Shown: positions 1 through 11,968 of the stretch, piece after piece
How positions within the stretch are numbered: position 1 is the stretch's first letter
Layout: each line of letters starts with the position of its first letter
Assembly: GCA_038501195.1 (NCBI GenBank)
Contig: JBBPUQ010000009.1
Coordinates: forward strand, 2,170,001 to 2,234,000
DNA length: 64,000 bases
From: Nemania diffusa
Lineage: Eukaryota > Ascomycota > Sordariomycetes > Xylariales > Xylariaceae
Direction: 5' to 3'
The notes under the pieces: model-generated
Told to the model about the DNA's origin: nothing
The model's database searches: none
The model's input: the letters and a program-made list of their open reading frames with translations, nothing else
Program-made: the position numbers and the translations under genes

Positions 1-1558
1 GCAAGGCTCAAGGTCTCCTCGACCCACTCGGCGACCCATTCGCGCGGGTCCACTCCGCCGCTTTCCACGATCTCTCGGATTTCATCTGGGACATTCGAGG
101 CTTCGGATGCGGTCTGGTCGCTATCACTAGCGGGCGTCAACGGAGTCGGCGCATCCATCCACCTAATCCACCTGAGGGGAATGTTCTGGCTGACCGTGCT
201 GTACACGATATCGTGGACGGGGTCGAGAACGTAGACGGCAAAGCAGACATTGGTGTCAGTGCTGTCGTCGGCAACGACACTTGACTCCTTTTCCGCTTCA
301 TTGGCTGTGCTGCCGGCGAAGAGTGCGGAGTCCGCCTCATCTATGACGGCTTGGACGGCGAGGAAGATATCGCTGGTCCGAACCGGATTATCCTCGCTAA
401 GGGGTTCGAGCGCGCGCTTCTGGGCCTCGGTCACGCCGCCGCTCGAGGCAAGGTAGTCGCTCGAGTAGCTCTCTGCGTTGGCACGGCACAGCTTAGTTCC
501 TTCGAGAAGTCCCTTAACGGCGCCGAGATCGCGGGGCGAGTCGACCTGCCGCCACCAGGGACCGTCGCGCCAGCCAGCTGAGCTAGAGGAACCGCCGAAG
601 AAGGCGGCGGCATCGGAGGAGCGGCGGGCGGTGTTCTCGTGTCCGCGCTGGACGACGAGCAGATCGCCGCCCTCGACTTGCGACATAACGCGGCTGAAGA
701 CGCCATATATGAGGGGGTCCAAGGACGGATAGCCTACCATGTCGTGGGTGATGTGGATGAGGAGGCGTTCGTGGGACGAGATGGGAGGGGCAAGAGTGTG
801 TAGGATATTGGCGAAAGTGGGCATAGCACGGTGGCGTAGATCATCACCTAGCAATAGAGCATGTTAATATATTTATTCCACCACCTTGTTGCAACTCTTC
901 GAATAATGAGATAGAGCATAGTGAAAGTGGTCTCGAAAGTAGGTAAGTAGAGCGACTTACCAAGGCCTCTTAGAGCTCCTACATTGCCCCGTACTTGCTC
1001 GGCCCACTTCTTGGCCTCTTCATGGTGTTGAATCTCCTTATAAGCAGCCTCAGCTTGCTTCATGGCCGCATTCGCTGTGGCCGTAGCCGTAGCAAAGATG
1101 CCACCCCACCAGCCACCTCCACTCGCGGTAGCTGCAGCATCAGTTGTCTGCTCGACTGTGCCCCTTTTCTCGGCATCCTGGAGGTCGGAACTAGTGGCGC
1201 TCGGGGTGAAGCTGGCGTGGAAAGAACGAGTGCTGTCGGCGGACTTGCGCGTAGTAGCCGTCGACTTGTCCTCGGAGAGTCTGGCAGCGATAGCAGCAGA
1301 AGCCGCAGCAGCAGCAGCGGGTGGCGGGGTCGCTGTGCTCGTGCGCTTGATTCGAGGGGTGTGAGGTCGTGCAGGTCCCTGTCCGCCCAGCTCGTTCTCT
1401 AATTCAGCGAGGATGTCCTCCGAGGGCTTGTCGTTCCGCGGTTTGGACGCAGTACTCTTGGTCTTGCTGGGTTTCTTAACTGCGTTGTCGTGGCTGATGC
1501 CTTCGAAGAGCTCCCCGAGCTCATCGTCTGTAGTCGCTTTCGACCGCTTCGACGACAT
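1..1558 (-). CDS. MTC1: Mtc1 family protein (maintenance of telomere capping 1), 3' end outside window
   Basis: Two exons are visible: 961-1558 and 1-847, with intron 848-960 (donor GTAAGT, acceptor CTAG) joined in phase 1. The N-terminal part has the family's acidic DELGELFEGI motif near residue 12, an ENELG stretch and an RPHTPRIK motif, then an Ala/Ser-rich linker. The second exon holds the conserved globular domain (ITHDMVGYPSLDPLIYGVFS, then GDLLVVQRGHENTARRSSDA). At the left edge it reads WVAEWVEETLSL, so probably only the last few dozen residues are missing. Mtc1 is a fungal protein named for a yeast telomere-capping genetic screen; its biochemical role is poorly known and it has been linked to vesicle traffic. 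The start is the first ATG, directly before SSKRSK. Family identity rests on remembered motif resemblance. Confidence 0.85.
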
Positions 1559-1746
1559 TGCGGCAAATGTAGAGTGTAGAGTATAGAGTATAGGCCTTCA
1601 GATCTGTAGTCGCGATATCAAAGCCGAGTTGGGAGGCGTCAGTTGTTACTTGGGAGCCTGCGATTAGCTTTTAGGTATTGGTAGTGTACCTCTGTGTAGA
1701 TAGTTCTGGGAGGTATCAAGATGGGACCACGCATGACTACTATCTT

Positions 1747-1798
1747 GTAGGTACCTTAGGTACCTAGGTAGGTACCTAGGTAAATAAATGGTACCTAG
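1747..1798. repeat. TACCTAGGTA palindromic repeat cluster
   Basis: Several overlapping copies of TAGGTACC / TACCTAGGTA occur in about 50 bp. The core TACCTAGGTA is its own reverse complement. The same motif recurs in many other gaps of the window (for example 22751-22773, 26209-26223, 26656-26680, 28399-28423, 40681-40692 and 40771-40792) and was not noticed inside any coding exon. Confidence 0.8.
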
Positions 1799-2910
1799 CG
1801 GACTCTAGCACTAGCGTATGTACCTACTACATGTGCCTACGTAGATATAAGTACCCTTGGGAACTACATATACTTACCTAGGCACCTAGGAGATAAACTA
1901 TCGACTACATGGACCTACCTACATATCAGGTAGGCAGCGTTTAAAAAAAGTTCCTATTCATATGTACTTATTTAAATACGGTGTCTTACTTAGGTCAACC
2001 ATCTTGTAAAGTGCTTTAGGTAAAGTATGTATGTATTGTATAGTTATAGGGAGCTTGATAGGTAACACAGTGGTTTCATGTAAAACTATTAGCGCAGCCA
2101 ACGGCTATTAATGGCTCTTGATAATGCTTGTTTGTGGTTGAATAGCTGCATCTAGATAAATGCCGTAGGACAATGGGAAAACTTTCAGGGTTGAGCGTGA
2201 TAGGCATAAGTATAAGTAGGAGGTATGTAAATACCTATCTTAGGTACCCTCAGAATATGTGGTCGGAGAGGTTAACGGGTAATACAGGGACTGCGACCTT
2301 ACCTAATGTACCTCTTACTTATTAGTAGGTAATGTATATCATACCTACATGGACAGAAGCCATTACCTACAGTACTTCTAATTGTGGGACAATATATCCT
2401 ACAGCGCTGTACCTACCTATTGTATAGGTAGATTAGGTACCTCTTTGGGTGGTACGTTAGGTAGGGTAGAATGACGAACACCAGAGTAACCGCACTATGC
2501 TTATGTAGACACCCTAGCCTGGTTCGGAGTAGACAGAGGGTATTTCGTGTTGTCTGATTGGCTAGTTTCTCTGTCAAAGGCTAATCTTGGCAAGGTTAGA
2601 GTTGTGGCTAGGCGGTCTCCAGTCTTTTGTGGCTCGTGTACCTGGACCTCCAAAAACAATAGAAACAGGCGACCCTGATTGAGATGAGACGCAGTGCCAG
2701 AGGAACAAGAAGACCACACAGCTCGCCTCTACTTGATCCTATTCACCAGCCCTCTTGACGAGATCAAACTTGGCATCGGAGGTATTTTCTTCTGCTCTAT
2801 TGTGGCCCCGGCGGTAAAGAGACATTCACTGGTACTACACGTGTAAGTATAGGTATCAAAATCTGCTCCAGTCGAGGCTGTTAAACCTTACCTGCATACA
2901 TCCCATTCCC

Positions 2911-3083
2911 AACACACGACACACACAATACAACACACATTACCTAGCAACATACACACAATTACACACGCATCCTTCTCTTCTTCTCTCTTCTATTTAA
3001 ACACCAGTTTACTCTCTGCTTTTCTCTCTCTCGTACACACACAACACGCAAGCACACACACACACACATACACGTACACACAA
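2911..3083. repeat. CA-rich simple-sequence tract
   Basis: A run dominated by CACA dinucleotides, broken by a pyrimidine-rich segment, lies about 0.5-0.7 kb upstream of the AT-hook gene. It is low-complexity promoter or leader DNA with no sign of coding. Confidence 0.75.
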
Positions 3084-3242
3084 ATATTGCCGAAACCTGT
3101 ACTTCTCCCAACTGTACAATCCACGTGCCAATATCATCTCTTGATCTCTTGATCTGGGCTTCTGCAAGATCTGACTTCGATTCAGTATCCCAGACGCACT
3201 CTAATTTGTTCTGTCACTGCGGTGCCAATCACTGTTCATCCT

Positions 3243-3548
3243 GTAAGTGCCATCTACCTACCTAATATTATATTAGTCTGAGCTTGCCGTTTTCCTCGCC
3301 TCCTTACTACACCATTGTGCCTCGCACAATACAACCCGTCTCGCAATCCTACTGAAAACCATAATTCCTATCCTCGCAACGTCACGTAGCCTCTCTTCTT
3401 TTTCTTCGCTGTCTTGTTCTGTTTCCCGCTATTAGACACCGCCGTCTTCTGTCGCCGGTTCTTCGGCTGTCAATTACACATCTTTCCTACTAGACAAATT
3501 CCCCACTTACATAATCTCCGACCTGAGAATCTTGTTGCCTCTTTGCAG
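3243..3548 (+). other. Candidate 5'-leader intron of the AT-hook gene
   Basis: A strong donor (GTAAGTGCC at 3243) and a pyrimidine-preceded acceptor (TTTGCAG ending 3548) flank about 300 bp, 62 bp before the ATG at 3611. This is inferred only from the splice signals; there is no transcript evidence. Confidence 0.35.
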
Positions 3549-3610
3549 CACGACTAATAACTCGTCAGCAATATATTGGACATCACCAACATCTCCGACA
3601 CGTTGACGCC

Positions 3611-6481
3611 ATGGATTCACCGGCTTCCGCAGCTCGCGGCCGAGCCCGTCTTTCTTCTCGGAAACGCCATACATTTTCTGGGATCCCTTCTTCACACCCG
3701 GGCTCTGCCACTACTGTCACAGCTGCTGAGCATGTCGACCAAACCCCCTCTTCTACATCTGTAGATAGTACTGCATCTTCCTCCTTTTCCCTTGACCCCC
3801 CTAGCCCCACTGCCTCCCGAGGTACACGTGCTCGTGTTCGCGTTGCCGAAGGTACTATCCATTCACCTGATGATCTCGACCAAAAGGGTGGCCGCTCACT
3901 TAGAAAGCGGGCCCGTGTCGATTACACATTTGATCAGGCAGATGAATACACGAGCGACAACAATAAATTAATGTCTTCATCCGCGCGACTTTTTAAAAGG
4001 AGACGCACTGACACCGGCTTCCTCGAGATTGACAACGAGGAAGAGGGCAACGGACCTCACATGAAGAGGCGGTCTTCCGAGCAACTGCCGCCACCTGCAT
4101 CCGCCCTGCGTAGACGCAATCAAGCCCGCAAATCAATTCTAGAACCTCAAGTCATGGTCCCTGATCAGCATATGGAAGATGTTGAGGTCCAGGACACGAT
4201 TGAAGTCGGTGGTCATCAAAGCGAGCAATCAGATGAATCCACCCTCAGGCGTACGACCTCAAATACAAGCTCTGGCTTTTCAAATGATGATTTGAAGGTT
4301 TCACGCATGGCAGCTTCATTTGATTCTATTCTCGCGCCACGGAAATCTCACCTAGGCCTCATCCAGATGGAACAGAATGACAGCCATCCAAATGGCGTTG
4401 AGCAGCCTGAGGTGGCTCACACATTCCTGCCGGGTGCTCCGGGAAGTTCTGCTGAGGAATACGTACACTCCTCCTATGAACATTTGACACCATACGTCAA
4501 TAATACTTTTGTCGAATGGCCACCTGTGCAGCCGGAGGCTGAGCGCACTGCTGGATCGCAATCACTTCAGCAAGATGCTGCCGAAGAGACGGCAGACGAC
4601 CAACTAGATGGTGCTCAACCAGATATCTTCAAGGCCGAGAGAGCCCAAGAAGGTACTCCTATGACCGACCCCCTAGTACCGGAGCCTACTCTTGTAGACG
4701 GTCCCATGGAAGATACACCGGCAATCTCGCCCTTACCTATGGATACTAGGGCAAACTCCCCTGTAGGAGACGTCGAGGCGCTATACATTCGACCACCTCC
4801 AAAACGGCCGATTTCATTTAAAAAGACTAGAGACGCGTCCGAATTCGTTGGACTTTTCGAAGACTACAAATCGCTGTCCCCTGAAGAAGTATGGACTAGG
4901 TTAGAGGTTGTTAACCGTGCCATGAAAGCCTGGCAAGAAGAGTATAATGACCTACGGAAGATTACGGATGATGAAGATAATGCGGCACGATATCGCCTAG
5001 AGGAAGCGGCGTTTGAACACCGGGTCAAAATGCTTACGAGCAAAGACCCTAACGCAAATCCAATACAAAAGGATTTTGTCGTCAAAGGAATACGGGCTGA
5101 GCGACCCGATCCAGAAATCGCCTATGTTCGACATCAAGACAAGCTGATGGCAATCAACTATCACTTCGACTATGACGATAAAGATACGAAGATCGGCTAT
5201 CAGGATCCTGCGGAACAAAAGACCGGTTCTGGGAAAGGTCGCCTACGAGATCGACCTAAGCAGACTGCCAAAGCGGCGGAAGCCGACGATGTAGTTACCG
5301 GCCCCGGCAAAAGAGTTAGGAAGCCTGTAGCGTTGTTCGACGGGAGTGAAGTCGCCAGCAGAGGTTCAACTCCCGTCCCTGTTCAGCGTCGACGTCGGCG
5401 GGCTGGGCACGCTACTGAAGACATTAGCGAGGCCAATGTTGCAGTGCCAGCGCCCACGAATACGTCTATGGAACAAGCACCACCCAAGAAGAAGGGTAAA
5501 GGTGGTCGTCCACGGAAACATCCTCTACCAGCCCCGATTCCTGAGGATACCCCTGCACCGGCTGAAGAGGTGCAACAGCAAATCACACAAACTGAGGAAG
5601 AGAAGTCAACTCGAAAACGTCGACGCAGAAAAACCGACGTTGAACCTGCCGAGGATGAAGAAGCAGCTCCTAAGAACGGCGCCGATCAACAGCCAGCTAA
5701 GACTGGACTGCGCCGAATCAGTTCGCAATTACCCGAGGTTCCCTCTGGTTCATTCTATTCATCCTCTATGCAGTCGGCCAACGCAGTAGATGACTCTCGC
5801 CCTCCCACGTCATCATCCACAGCCACACAGGATACTGTCGCTTCAAATAGTTATCAACTTAGAGAGAAGCGGCAAAAGAAGTTTTCCCTAAATCCAGACG
5901 ATGAGGTCGATGACGAGGAGCCGAAGCCGAAGCGTGTCAGGCGCTCCAAGAAGGCTCAGGTTGCAGAATTGGCAGCAGTAGCTGTTCCTGCGCCCATACC
6001 CTCTCCTCAACTAGCGCAGCATCCAGTCTCGGAGCCACATCCGACACCGAAACCGCCTACAAAGATTAAGCTGAAGAATTATAATGGACACATCTCAGCT
6101 CCGCCTCCTATATCCGTACCTGCTCCAAACCCATTTTCTGTACCATCTTCTTCAAATTCAACACCCCCTCACAATGGCAATAGCATTAGCAACGGTGTCG
6201 CGAATGGCACCGACCCAGCCGACCTGAAGGACTACAACCAGATGACTAAGTCCGAAAAGATGTCCCATTCGATGAAAGGTAACAACATCCCATCCCAGGT
6301 GTTCTCTGCGCCCTGCATTAGATAACAAACGCTAACAATTATACTAGCGCGATGGGCATCCGGGTCAATGTCCCAGGCCGTTGCGAAGCGTCGCGCAACG
6401 CTAGCATATAAGAAGCAAGCTGGCAAAGCTGCTGAGCCTGGCCAACCGCTCGAGGCAACATCGGGCATAACACCGCCTTGA
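3611..6481 (+). CDS. Large AT-hook nuclear protein, function unknown
   Basis: Two exons, 3611-6278 and 6348-6481, give 933 aa. The intron has donor GTAACA, branch GCTAAC and acceptor TACTAG; splicing restores the frame to a 44-residue basic tail (QAVAKRRATLAYKKQ). Most of the protein is low-complexity Ser/Pro/Glu-rich sequence with many basic nuclear-localisation-like clusters (KRRRTD, RKRRRRK). An AT-hook core, GGRPRKHP, lies near residue 635; RKPVALFDG near 570 and PKRVRRSKK near 775 are AT-hook-like. One compact, probably folded and helical region (about residues 390-530, FKKTRDASEFVGLFEDYKS, then alternating charged helices) is the part most likely to be conserved. I infer a chromatin-associated role from the AT-hook. 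I do not recognise the family. Confidence 0.8.
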
Positions 6482-7560
6482 ACCGAGCGATGAGCGAGTC
6501 CTTTCCGTGTATTAACACCACAGTATATATCACACGATTTCACCATCAACCAACACACTGTGTATTCTACTGTTATTCACCCATTCTCGCCACGACAGTA
6601 GAGGATTCTCATTTCTAAGATGATAGATAAGAGTTGGATCAAGTCCATATAATTGTACCTATACGCCTTCTAGCGACCACTCATACGCGATGAAGGCCGA
6701 GGAGAAGGGGCTCTTGACGAAAAGTCTGAATCCCCTTTGCTCCTCTACTCTGTTTTCACCTCTACTGTTTCAGGTTTCACTGTTACTTCGCATCTTCGTC
6801 ACTGCACGTGGCAAGCAAGCGAGGACTAGCGACATATCATCACAACAAAGCATACGGTTTGATACCCCTCGGACCAGAACAAACTCAGCGGTTTTTTTAG
6901 AAGAAAAGAGCAAGGAGTGGTGGGGGAAAAAGTACAGGGATGGATTGATTGACTCATTGGTTGGCTGGTTGGTTGGTTGGTTTTCATGATACATGCGAAG
7001 ATGGATCTGATGGATTTGAGGTCTTCTACTATTGTTTTTTGTTTTTTTTTTCACACATGCTACTTGGAACACCGGATCGCTGGATCAATCGGTGGATTAG
7101 AACTACTGCTCCGCAGATCAGTTCGTATCATAGCGCATCCCAAGAATACAAATGATGAATTTTTATTCTGCCAATAAAATCCTAGCTCTTCATATACGTG
7201 TGTGATGTGATGCCATGAATGCGGTTAGTGGAACCACGCACAGGAAGGACTGGCATTTTACGTGTCTCTGTAGGTAACATCATACTCGAAAATTTAGAGA
7301 CAATGATAGTTGACACTGGTGCAATCACAATATAAACCATCTGGGATGAATATTTGAAGTTTTGGGAACTGAACCATTCATTTTGTTCAGGATGCTATGT
7401 TTTGGTATGTAGTCTCCTTTACGCCCCCAAGCCGAAATGCAAAGCAACCAGTCCGATTAGACATCCATCTTTCATGTGAGGTGGCTGGCCATATTGGTTT
7501 TTCGTCCCAAATCGTGACTCGTCGTCAACAGGTGAATTTATCTGCTCGAAACGCTTTCAT
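6482..7560. other. Intergenic region between convergent genes
   Basis: This lies between the AT-hook gene and RPL23, which converge. It holds T-rich tracts, a short GGTT repeat near 6960-6980 and no convincing coding exon. Open frames here are short and of mixed composition. It is probably the two 3' UTRs plus spacer. Confidence 0.5.
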
Positions 7561-9021
7561 TTACATCACAACACCGGAGTTGCTGGCAATACGCTATAAT
7601 AGATATTAGTCAAATGAGTGGGTGCACACGAAGAGATTTGACACTTACAGGCCATAACTCAGCAGCCTCCTTACCAACGGGTCCAGTGATGGCGGAGCCC
7701 TTCATCTCACCCTTGGGGTTGACAATCTGCATGAACCAAGTTAGTAATCAATTTTAACTAAGTCTCTTCAAGAGGCAATAGTTTTCAACCCCTTTTCTCT
7801 ACGCAACCCCAGGTTCTCCGAAATTGGTACTGGCTGATAGACGGCAATAGACAAGGCATTAGTCACTTACAACACCAGCGTTGTCCTCGAAGTACAGGAA
7901 GACACCGTCAGTTCGCTTCCAGGGCTTGGACTGGCGGACGATGACGGCGGGGTGGACCTTCTTGCGGAGCTCAGGCTTGCCCTTCTTGACGGTGGCCATG
8001 ACCATGTCACCGACACCACCCGCAGGTAGTCTGTTGAGTCTGGCGCCAATACCCTTGACGGAAATGATGTAAAGGTTACGGGCACCGCTGTTGTCGGCGC
8101 AGTTCATGATGGCACCGCTGTATGACCACATTAGTATGTTGTTGGGTATATTCACGAGCACAGAGGCTACGACTTCACTAAGTAGACGGTAATTTTGAAA
8201 TGGGGAACACTTACACAGGCAGACCGAGTGTCATCTTCAACTTGCCACTATCAATAGAAAGTTAGTAATCGGCCATATGATATCTCCATGCCTCGCTAGT
8301 TTCAACCAGTTTCGACAAGTCCCGGGACCAGAAGAGGGAACAAATCTGTTGTCTCTACTGGACCGACGAATGTTCCAAAATTGGCCAGCTTCTGTAAACA
8401 AGTGCCCAAGAGTAGTTCGAGATCGAAATATTATCACCATTACTGGCAACGGAAAGGACGAAATAAATGGAAGCAGCGGTTGTTCAAGATCTCTGTCTCG
8501 ATTAACAACCTCTCGCGCTTCGATCAGGTGTGAGTCGCGTGAGCTCAGTTATGATCCTTGTAGTCGTCGTGATCGTCGTGGTCGTCGCAGTACGCTTACT
8601 CTCGGGCAGTTGTTTACAGATATCGCCAGGCAATTGTTCGTGCGGATCGGAGAATGGCAGAAGAAGTTTAGTAACATACCCAGGGGCACCACGTCTAGAG
8701 TAAAAAAAAAAGGTCAGTCAACTTGTCCTATGTCGCTTGTCCAGGTGATTCTCGTAGCCTAGCAAAGCCATTGTGACTCGTAGCCGTGCCGATCTGCCCT
8801 CCAGATCAACATTCCTCAATCCCCGTGTTCCAACAAGGCACGAAGAGCCTGGTGCACAATTCCGTACGATCGCGAGCTTTCTTCCCTCTGCTGTACCCGG
8901 TGCACCGGTTTTGCATCGACCCCGCCATGTTTCCTCCTCTTGCGCTGGCTACGAGAATTCTCCGGCACTGAAATTCCGTCGGTGGAAATTTTGATGGGCT
9001 CACTTACGATAGCTTGGCCAT
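7561..9021 (-). CDS. RPL23: 60S ribosomal protein L23 (uL14)
   Basis: Six exons: 9008-9021, 8680-8694, 8215-8247, 7871-8117, 7649-7726 and 7561-7593, joining to 139 aa, the usual size of eukaryotic uL14. All five introns have GT..AG ends with GTAAGT or GTATGT donors. The product begins [20 protein letters not shown] and holds the family core [13 protein letters not shown], then [18 protein letters not shown], and ends [13 protein letters not shown]. uL14 sits on the interface side of the 60S subunit and helps form inter-subunit bridges. The first two exons are only 14 and 15 nt, and introns 1 and 2 (313 and 432 nt) are long for this genome, so automated gene calls are likely to miss the true start. 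The identity is certain; the microexons are supported by exact frame and protein match. Confidence 0.95.
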
Positions 9022-9724
9022 TTTGACGGTTGTGAAGAGGGTATCGTCGAGATGCGGTGGTGTTGATGGCCGAAAGTTTGCGGGATGTCAATGTCACTGC
9101 TGCAAATTTCTGGAGTATCTTTTACCTTTGATGTGTGCGAAATTCTGGGCCCACAATTTTGGTTAGCCGACTTGGTGCGAAGAGGGTGTGGGGAGTCACG
9201 TGGGGCAGCTGATAAGATATCTGCATATCTAGATAAGATAACACTCTCGATAACCTCTCTTGTCGTCATAAGCCACCTACGTAGTTAGGTACTTACTTGC
9301 CTTCAATTGTTGTAGCAGAGATTTAGGTAGATAGATGCAACGTCACAGATATTCAGCTTTATTTTTTACACTAATAACTGCTATACATTTTTTTCACGGT
9401 CTTTTCTAGGTTTTGCAAACGCAATGTATTACTATGTTGTAGACTAAGTCTTCCTTCTCGTTTCCACGACCCAACAGCCCACGTTGACTCGAAAGGGCTC
9501 GAATAATCCGACGCCATCAACCATAATAAATAGACATATAATACAACCAATGTCTTGGTCAACGCATGTGTCCGCCATTCCCTTTCTTTGTGCCAGATCC
9601 GGAACGCCTTTCGCTTTGACCAGGTATACACTCAAACGTGAGAAAAAGACTAACCTTCGTCTCAAAACGCAATCACACCTCGGAGACCAATTCCTACTTC
9701 AATATACTAGATACACTGACATGC
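9022..9724. other. Spacer: RPL23 promoter and RPD3 3' region
   Basis: No coding exon. The part near RPL23 holds the E-box and GATA motif cluster listed separately (9197-9253). The rest, up to the RPD3 stop, is T-rich and probably the RPD3 3' UTR and terminator. Confidence 0.5.
9197..9253. promoter_or_regulatory. CACGTG box with clustered GATA motifs upstream of RPL23
   Basis: A CACGTG palindrome (9197-9202) is followed within 50 bp by GATAAGATA at about 9211, a second GATAAGATA at about 9232, and GATAAC near 9249. GATA factors and bHLH proteins bind such cores in fungi. A regulatory role here is inference; the cluster is about 180 bp upstream of the RPL23 ATG. Confidence 0.35.
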
Positions 9725-11968
9725 CTAGCTTTCTGTGGTGGTATCTTTGGCCTTCTCGGCTGTTTCGGTCGAGGAGGGTGCTTCAGTAGTTTCTTCAGTC
9801 TTGACGGTCTTGCTTTCGTTCTTGTCCTGATCTGTGGCAGTTTCCTCCATATCAACATCTCCGTCCTTGTCTGTGCTGGGTTCCTTCCGGGACTTGGAAG
9901 GTTCCGGTTCTGTGCTTCGCTTCTTCTCGGGGTCTTTCTCGGACTCTTTCTCAGACTGTTTGGAGGAGTCGGCATCTTCCATGATCTCATCTTCTTTCGA
10001 GACCTGGTTTTCTTCTCGTTTCTCTGTCAAATTCTGAGGGAGTTCGACAGCTTTCTCACTCTTCTCGTCATCCTTGGCAGACTTGGAGGCTTCCCGGGTC
10101 TCTGCAGGAGAATCATTTTGCTCATCGATACCTGTGGCTTTGACTCTTTCGTCTGGCTTATTTTCGCTAGCTTTAGCGTCGGGAATTGACTCGTCATTTT
10201 CGGCTGCAGGCTCTTGTGCGATATCTTCCACATCTTTCATGATGACCTCGTCAATTTCCTTAGACTTGATGACATTATCAGCAATGCCGTTAGCAGGGGT
10301 GGCTACGCCGCTGTCGCCTTCCGCATCAGAGTTGCGGTAATCTTGGAACGTTCGCCGGGAGCTGCCGTTGCGGTGGACACCATTGGCCTTCTCCAGCTCT
10401 TCGTTATCGCTCACATCGTACTCGTCATCCCGTTCTACCTGCTGCTCCCATTGACGTTGTGTCATGCGCACATCCTTATTCTCGTCCTCGTCCAGGTCAT
10501 CCAACTCAGCATCATCTTCGTCCGTCATTGCACCCATCGAATGTCGTGGAACATCTTGCATTTGAACAGACGGCACATGTGCCGTTCTCCGTAGATTCTC
10601 AATAAGCTGGTTTTTGATTTTTTCGAGATATTCAGGACTATTGGCATTTTCCATGTTTGAAGCCCGAACATCGAGCTCATAGTCAGGACCATAGTACTAA
10701 GCCGCCATTAGTTTCCAATCTAAGAGAGAACGGCAGGTAGCTTACTTCGTAGTATTCGTTAAATGGTAGAGTACGGTCCATATGAGCATCTACTAACAAC
10801 CCTGTTTCAAAAGCCCATGTACGAGCCACGTTGCGCATAGTGTAGCCACCACCCCCAACAACCAGGGTAGGTCGATTGAAGCTCTTGACGAATTTGACAC
10901 AGTTGGCATGACCCTCCATGCTCAGGTTAAAGCAGCCAAGGCGATCGCCCGACAAGCTGTCTCCGCCACATTGCAAGACAACCGCATCAGGATTGTAGAA
11001 CTCCATGACACTTGATATCACGGGCTCGAAGACAGACTTGTAAGACGAGTCGTCGATGCCGTCGCGTAGAGGGAAGTTGACTGCGTAGTATTTTCCTGTG
11101 CCAATGCCGATATCTCTTAACTCGCCAGTGCCTGGGAAATACTCTCCGTATTTGTGGAAAGATACAGTCATGACTCTATCGGTGGTGTAAAAGGCTTCTT
11201 CAACGCCGTCACCATGATGGACATCGATATCGATGTAGAGCACGCGCTTGTTGAACCGCAACAGCTCAAGAATACCGAGGACAATGTCTAACACTTTGTA
11301 AGTCCCTAAGCCATTCGCGGTAGAAGGCTCAGTGATGGAGCGGGGAAACGGCACGTACCATTCACGTAGCAGAAGCCGCTAGCTTCGGATTTCTTTGCAT
11401 GATGAAGTCCTCCAGCCCAGTTGACAGCGATGTCGCATTTCTGGCGGTTGAGTCTGGCAGCCCCTTCCATACTGCCACCTGCACTGATGCCGCAGAACTC
11501 AAACAGGCCGTCGAACACAGGGCAATCATCGCCAACGTTGAATTTCGTCTGCTCGCGTTGGTAACTGTCCATGTTTTCGGGGCTAACCTTTTGCAGGAAG
11601 TCTATGTAGTCGTCGGTGTGAAACTGGGTCATCTCGAGGTGCGTCGCGGGCTTGGCTCGCTAGGTGTCGAAAGTAGCAGGGTTAGCATTACAGCGCAGTC
11701 TCATATGGTGTGGTAAATGAATAGATAAAGCAACATGAGACTGCGCCTCGAAGCAACGTACATAGATCTCCATCTTCTTGTAGACACCATAGTTCATAAT
11801 CAAGCTGTGCGCCAATCGAATCCGATGTGGCTTCATAGGGTGACCAGCAACGTATGCGAAATTGCCGATGTCTGAATCGTAGAAGTAGGCGACCTTCTTC
11901 GGAGAAGAAGATCCGAGTGCGATGCCATTGCCATTGGCAATGTCCACAGGTGCAGCGTGGGAAGCCAT
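9725..11968 (-). CDS. RPD3: Class I histone deacetylase, Rpd3/RpdA type
   Basis: Four exons (11762-11968, 11359-11659, 10746-11287, 9725-10696) give 673 aa; every junction keeps frame and has GT..AG ends. The catalytic domain fills about residues 20-370: paired His in [19 protein letters not shown] (155-156), zinc-binding DIDVHHGDG (about 189-197), GGDSL, and [12 protein letters not shown] with the active-site Tyr. It removes acetyl groups from histone lysines as the catalytic subunit of Rpd3/Sin3-type corepressors in the nucleus. After the domain comes a roughly 300-residue tail rich in Glu, Asp, Lys and Ser. Such tails are known from RpdA of filamentous fungi, where the C-terminus is essential; yeast Rpd3 has a much shorter one. 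The short last intron lies just after the FNEYYE segment. Identity is secure. Confidence 0.96.

Larger units (their letters stand above)
1559..3610. other. Intergenic region between divergent MTC1 and the AT-hook gene
   Basis: No credible coding exon was seen in about 2 kb. It is AT-rich, holds many copies of a GGTACCTAGGTA-type palindromic repeat (densest at 1747-1798 and again around 2240-2460), a CA-rich tract (2911-3083) and a pyrimidine-rich stretch nearer the plus-strand gene. Both promoters must lie here. Confidence 0.6.

Noticed and set aside
8248..8679. Possible intron-encoded C/D-box snoRNA in RPL23 intron 2
   Set aside because: No TGATGA-type C box with a matching CTGA D box was found on the transcribed strand; only a GTCGTC-type simple repeat near 8562-8590.
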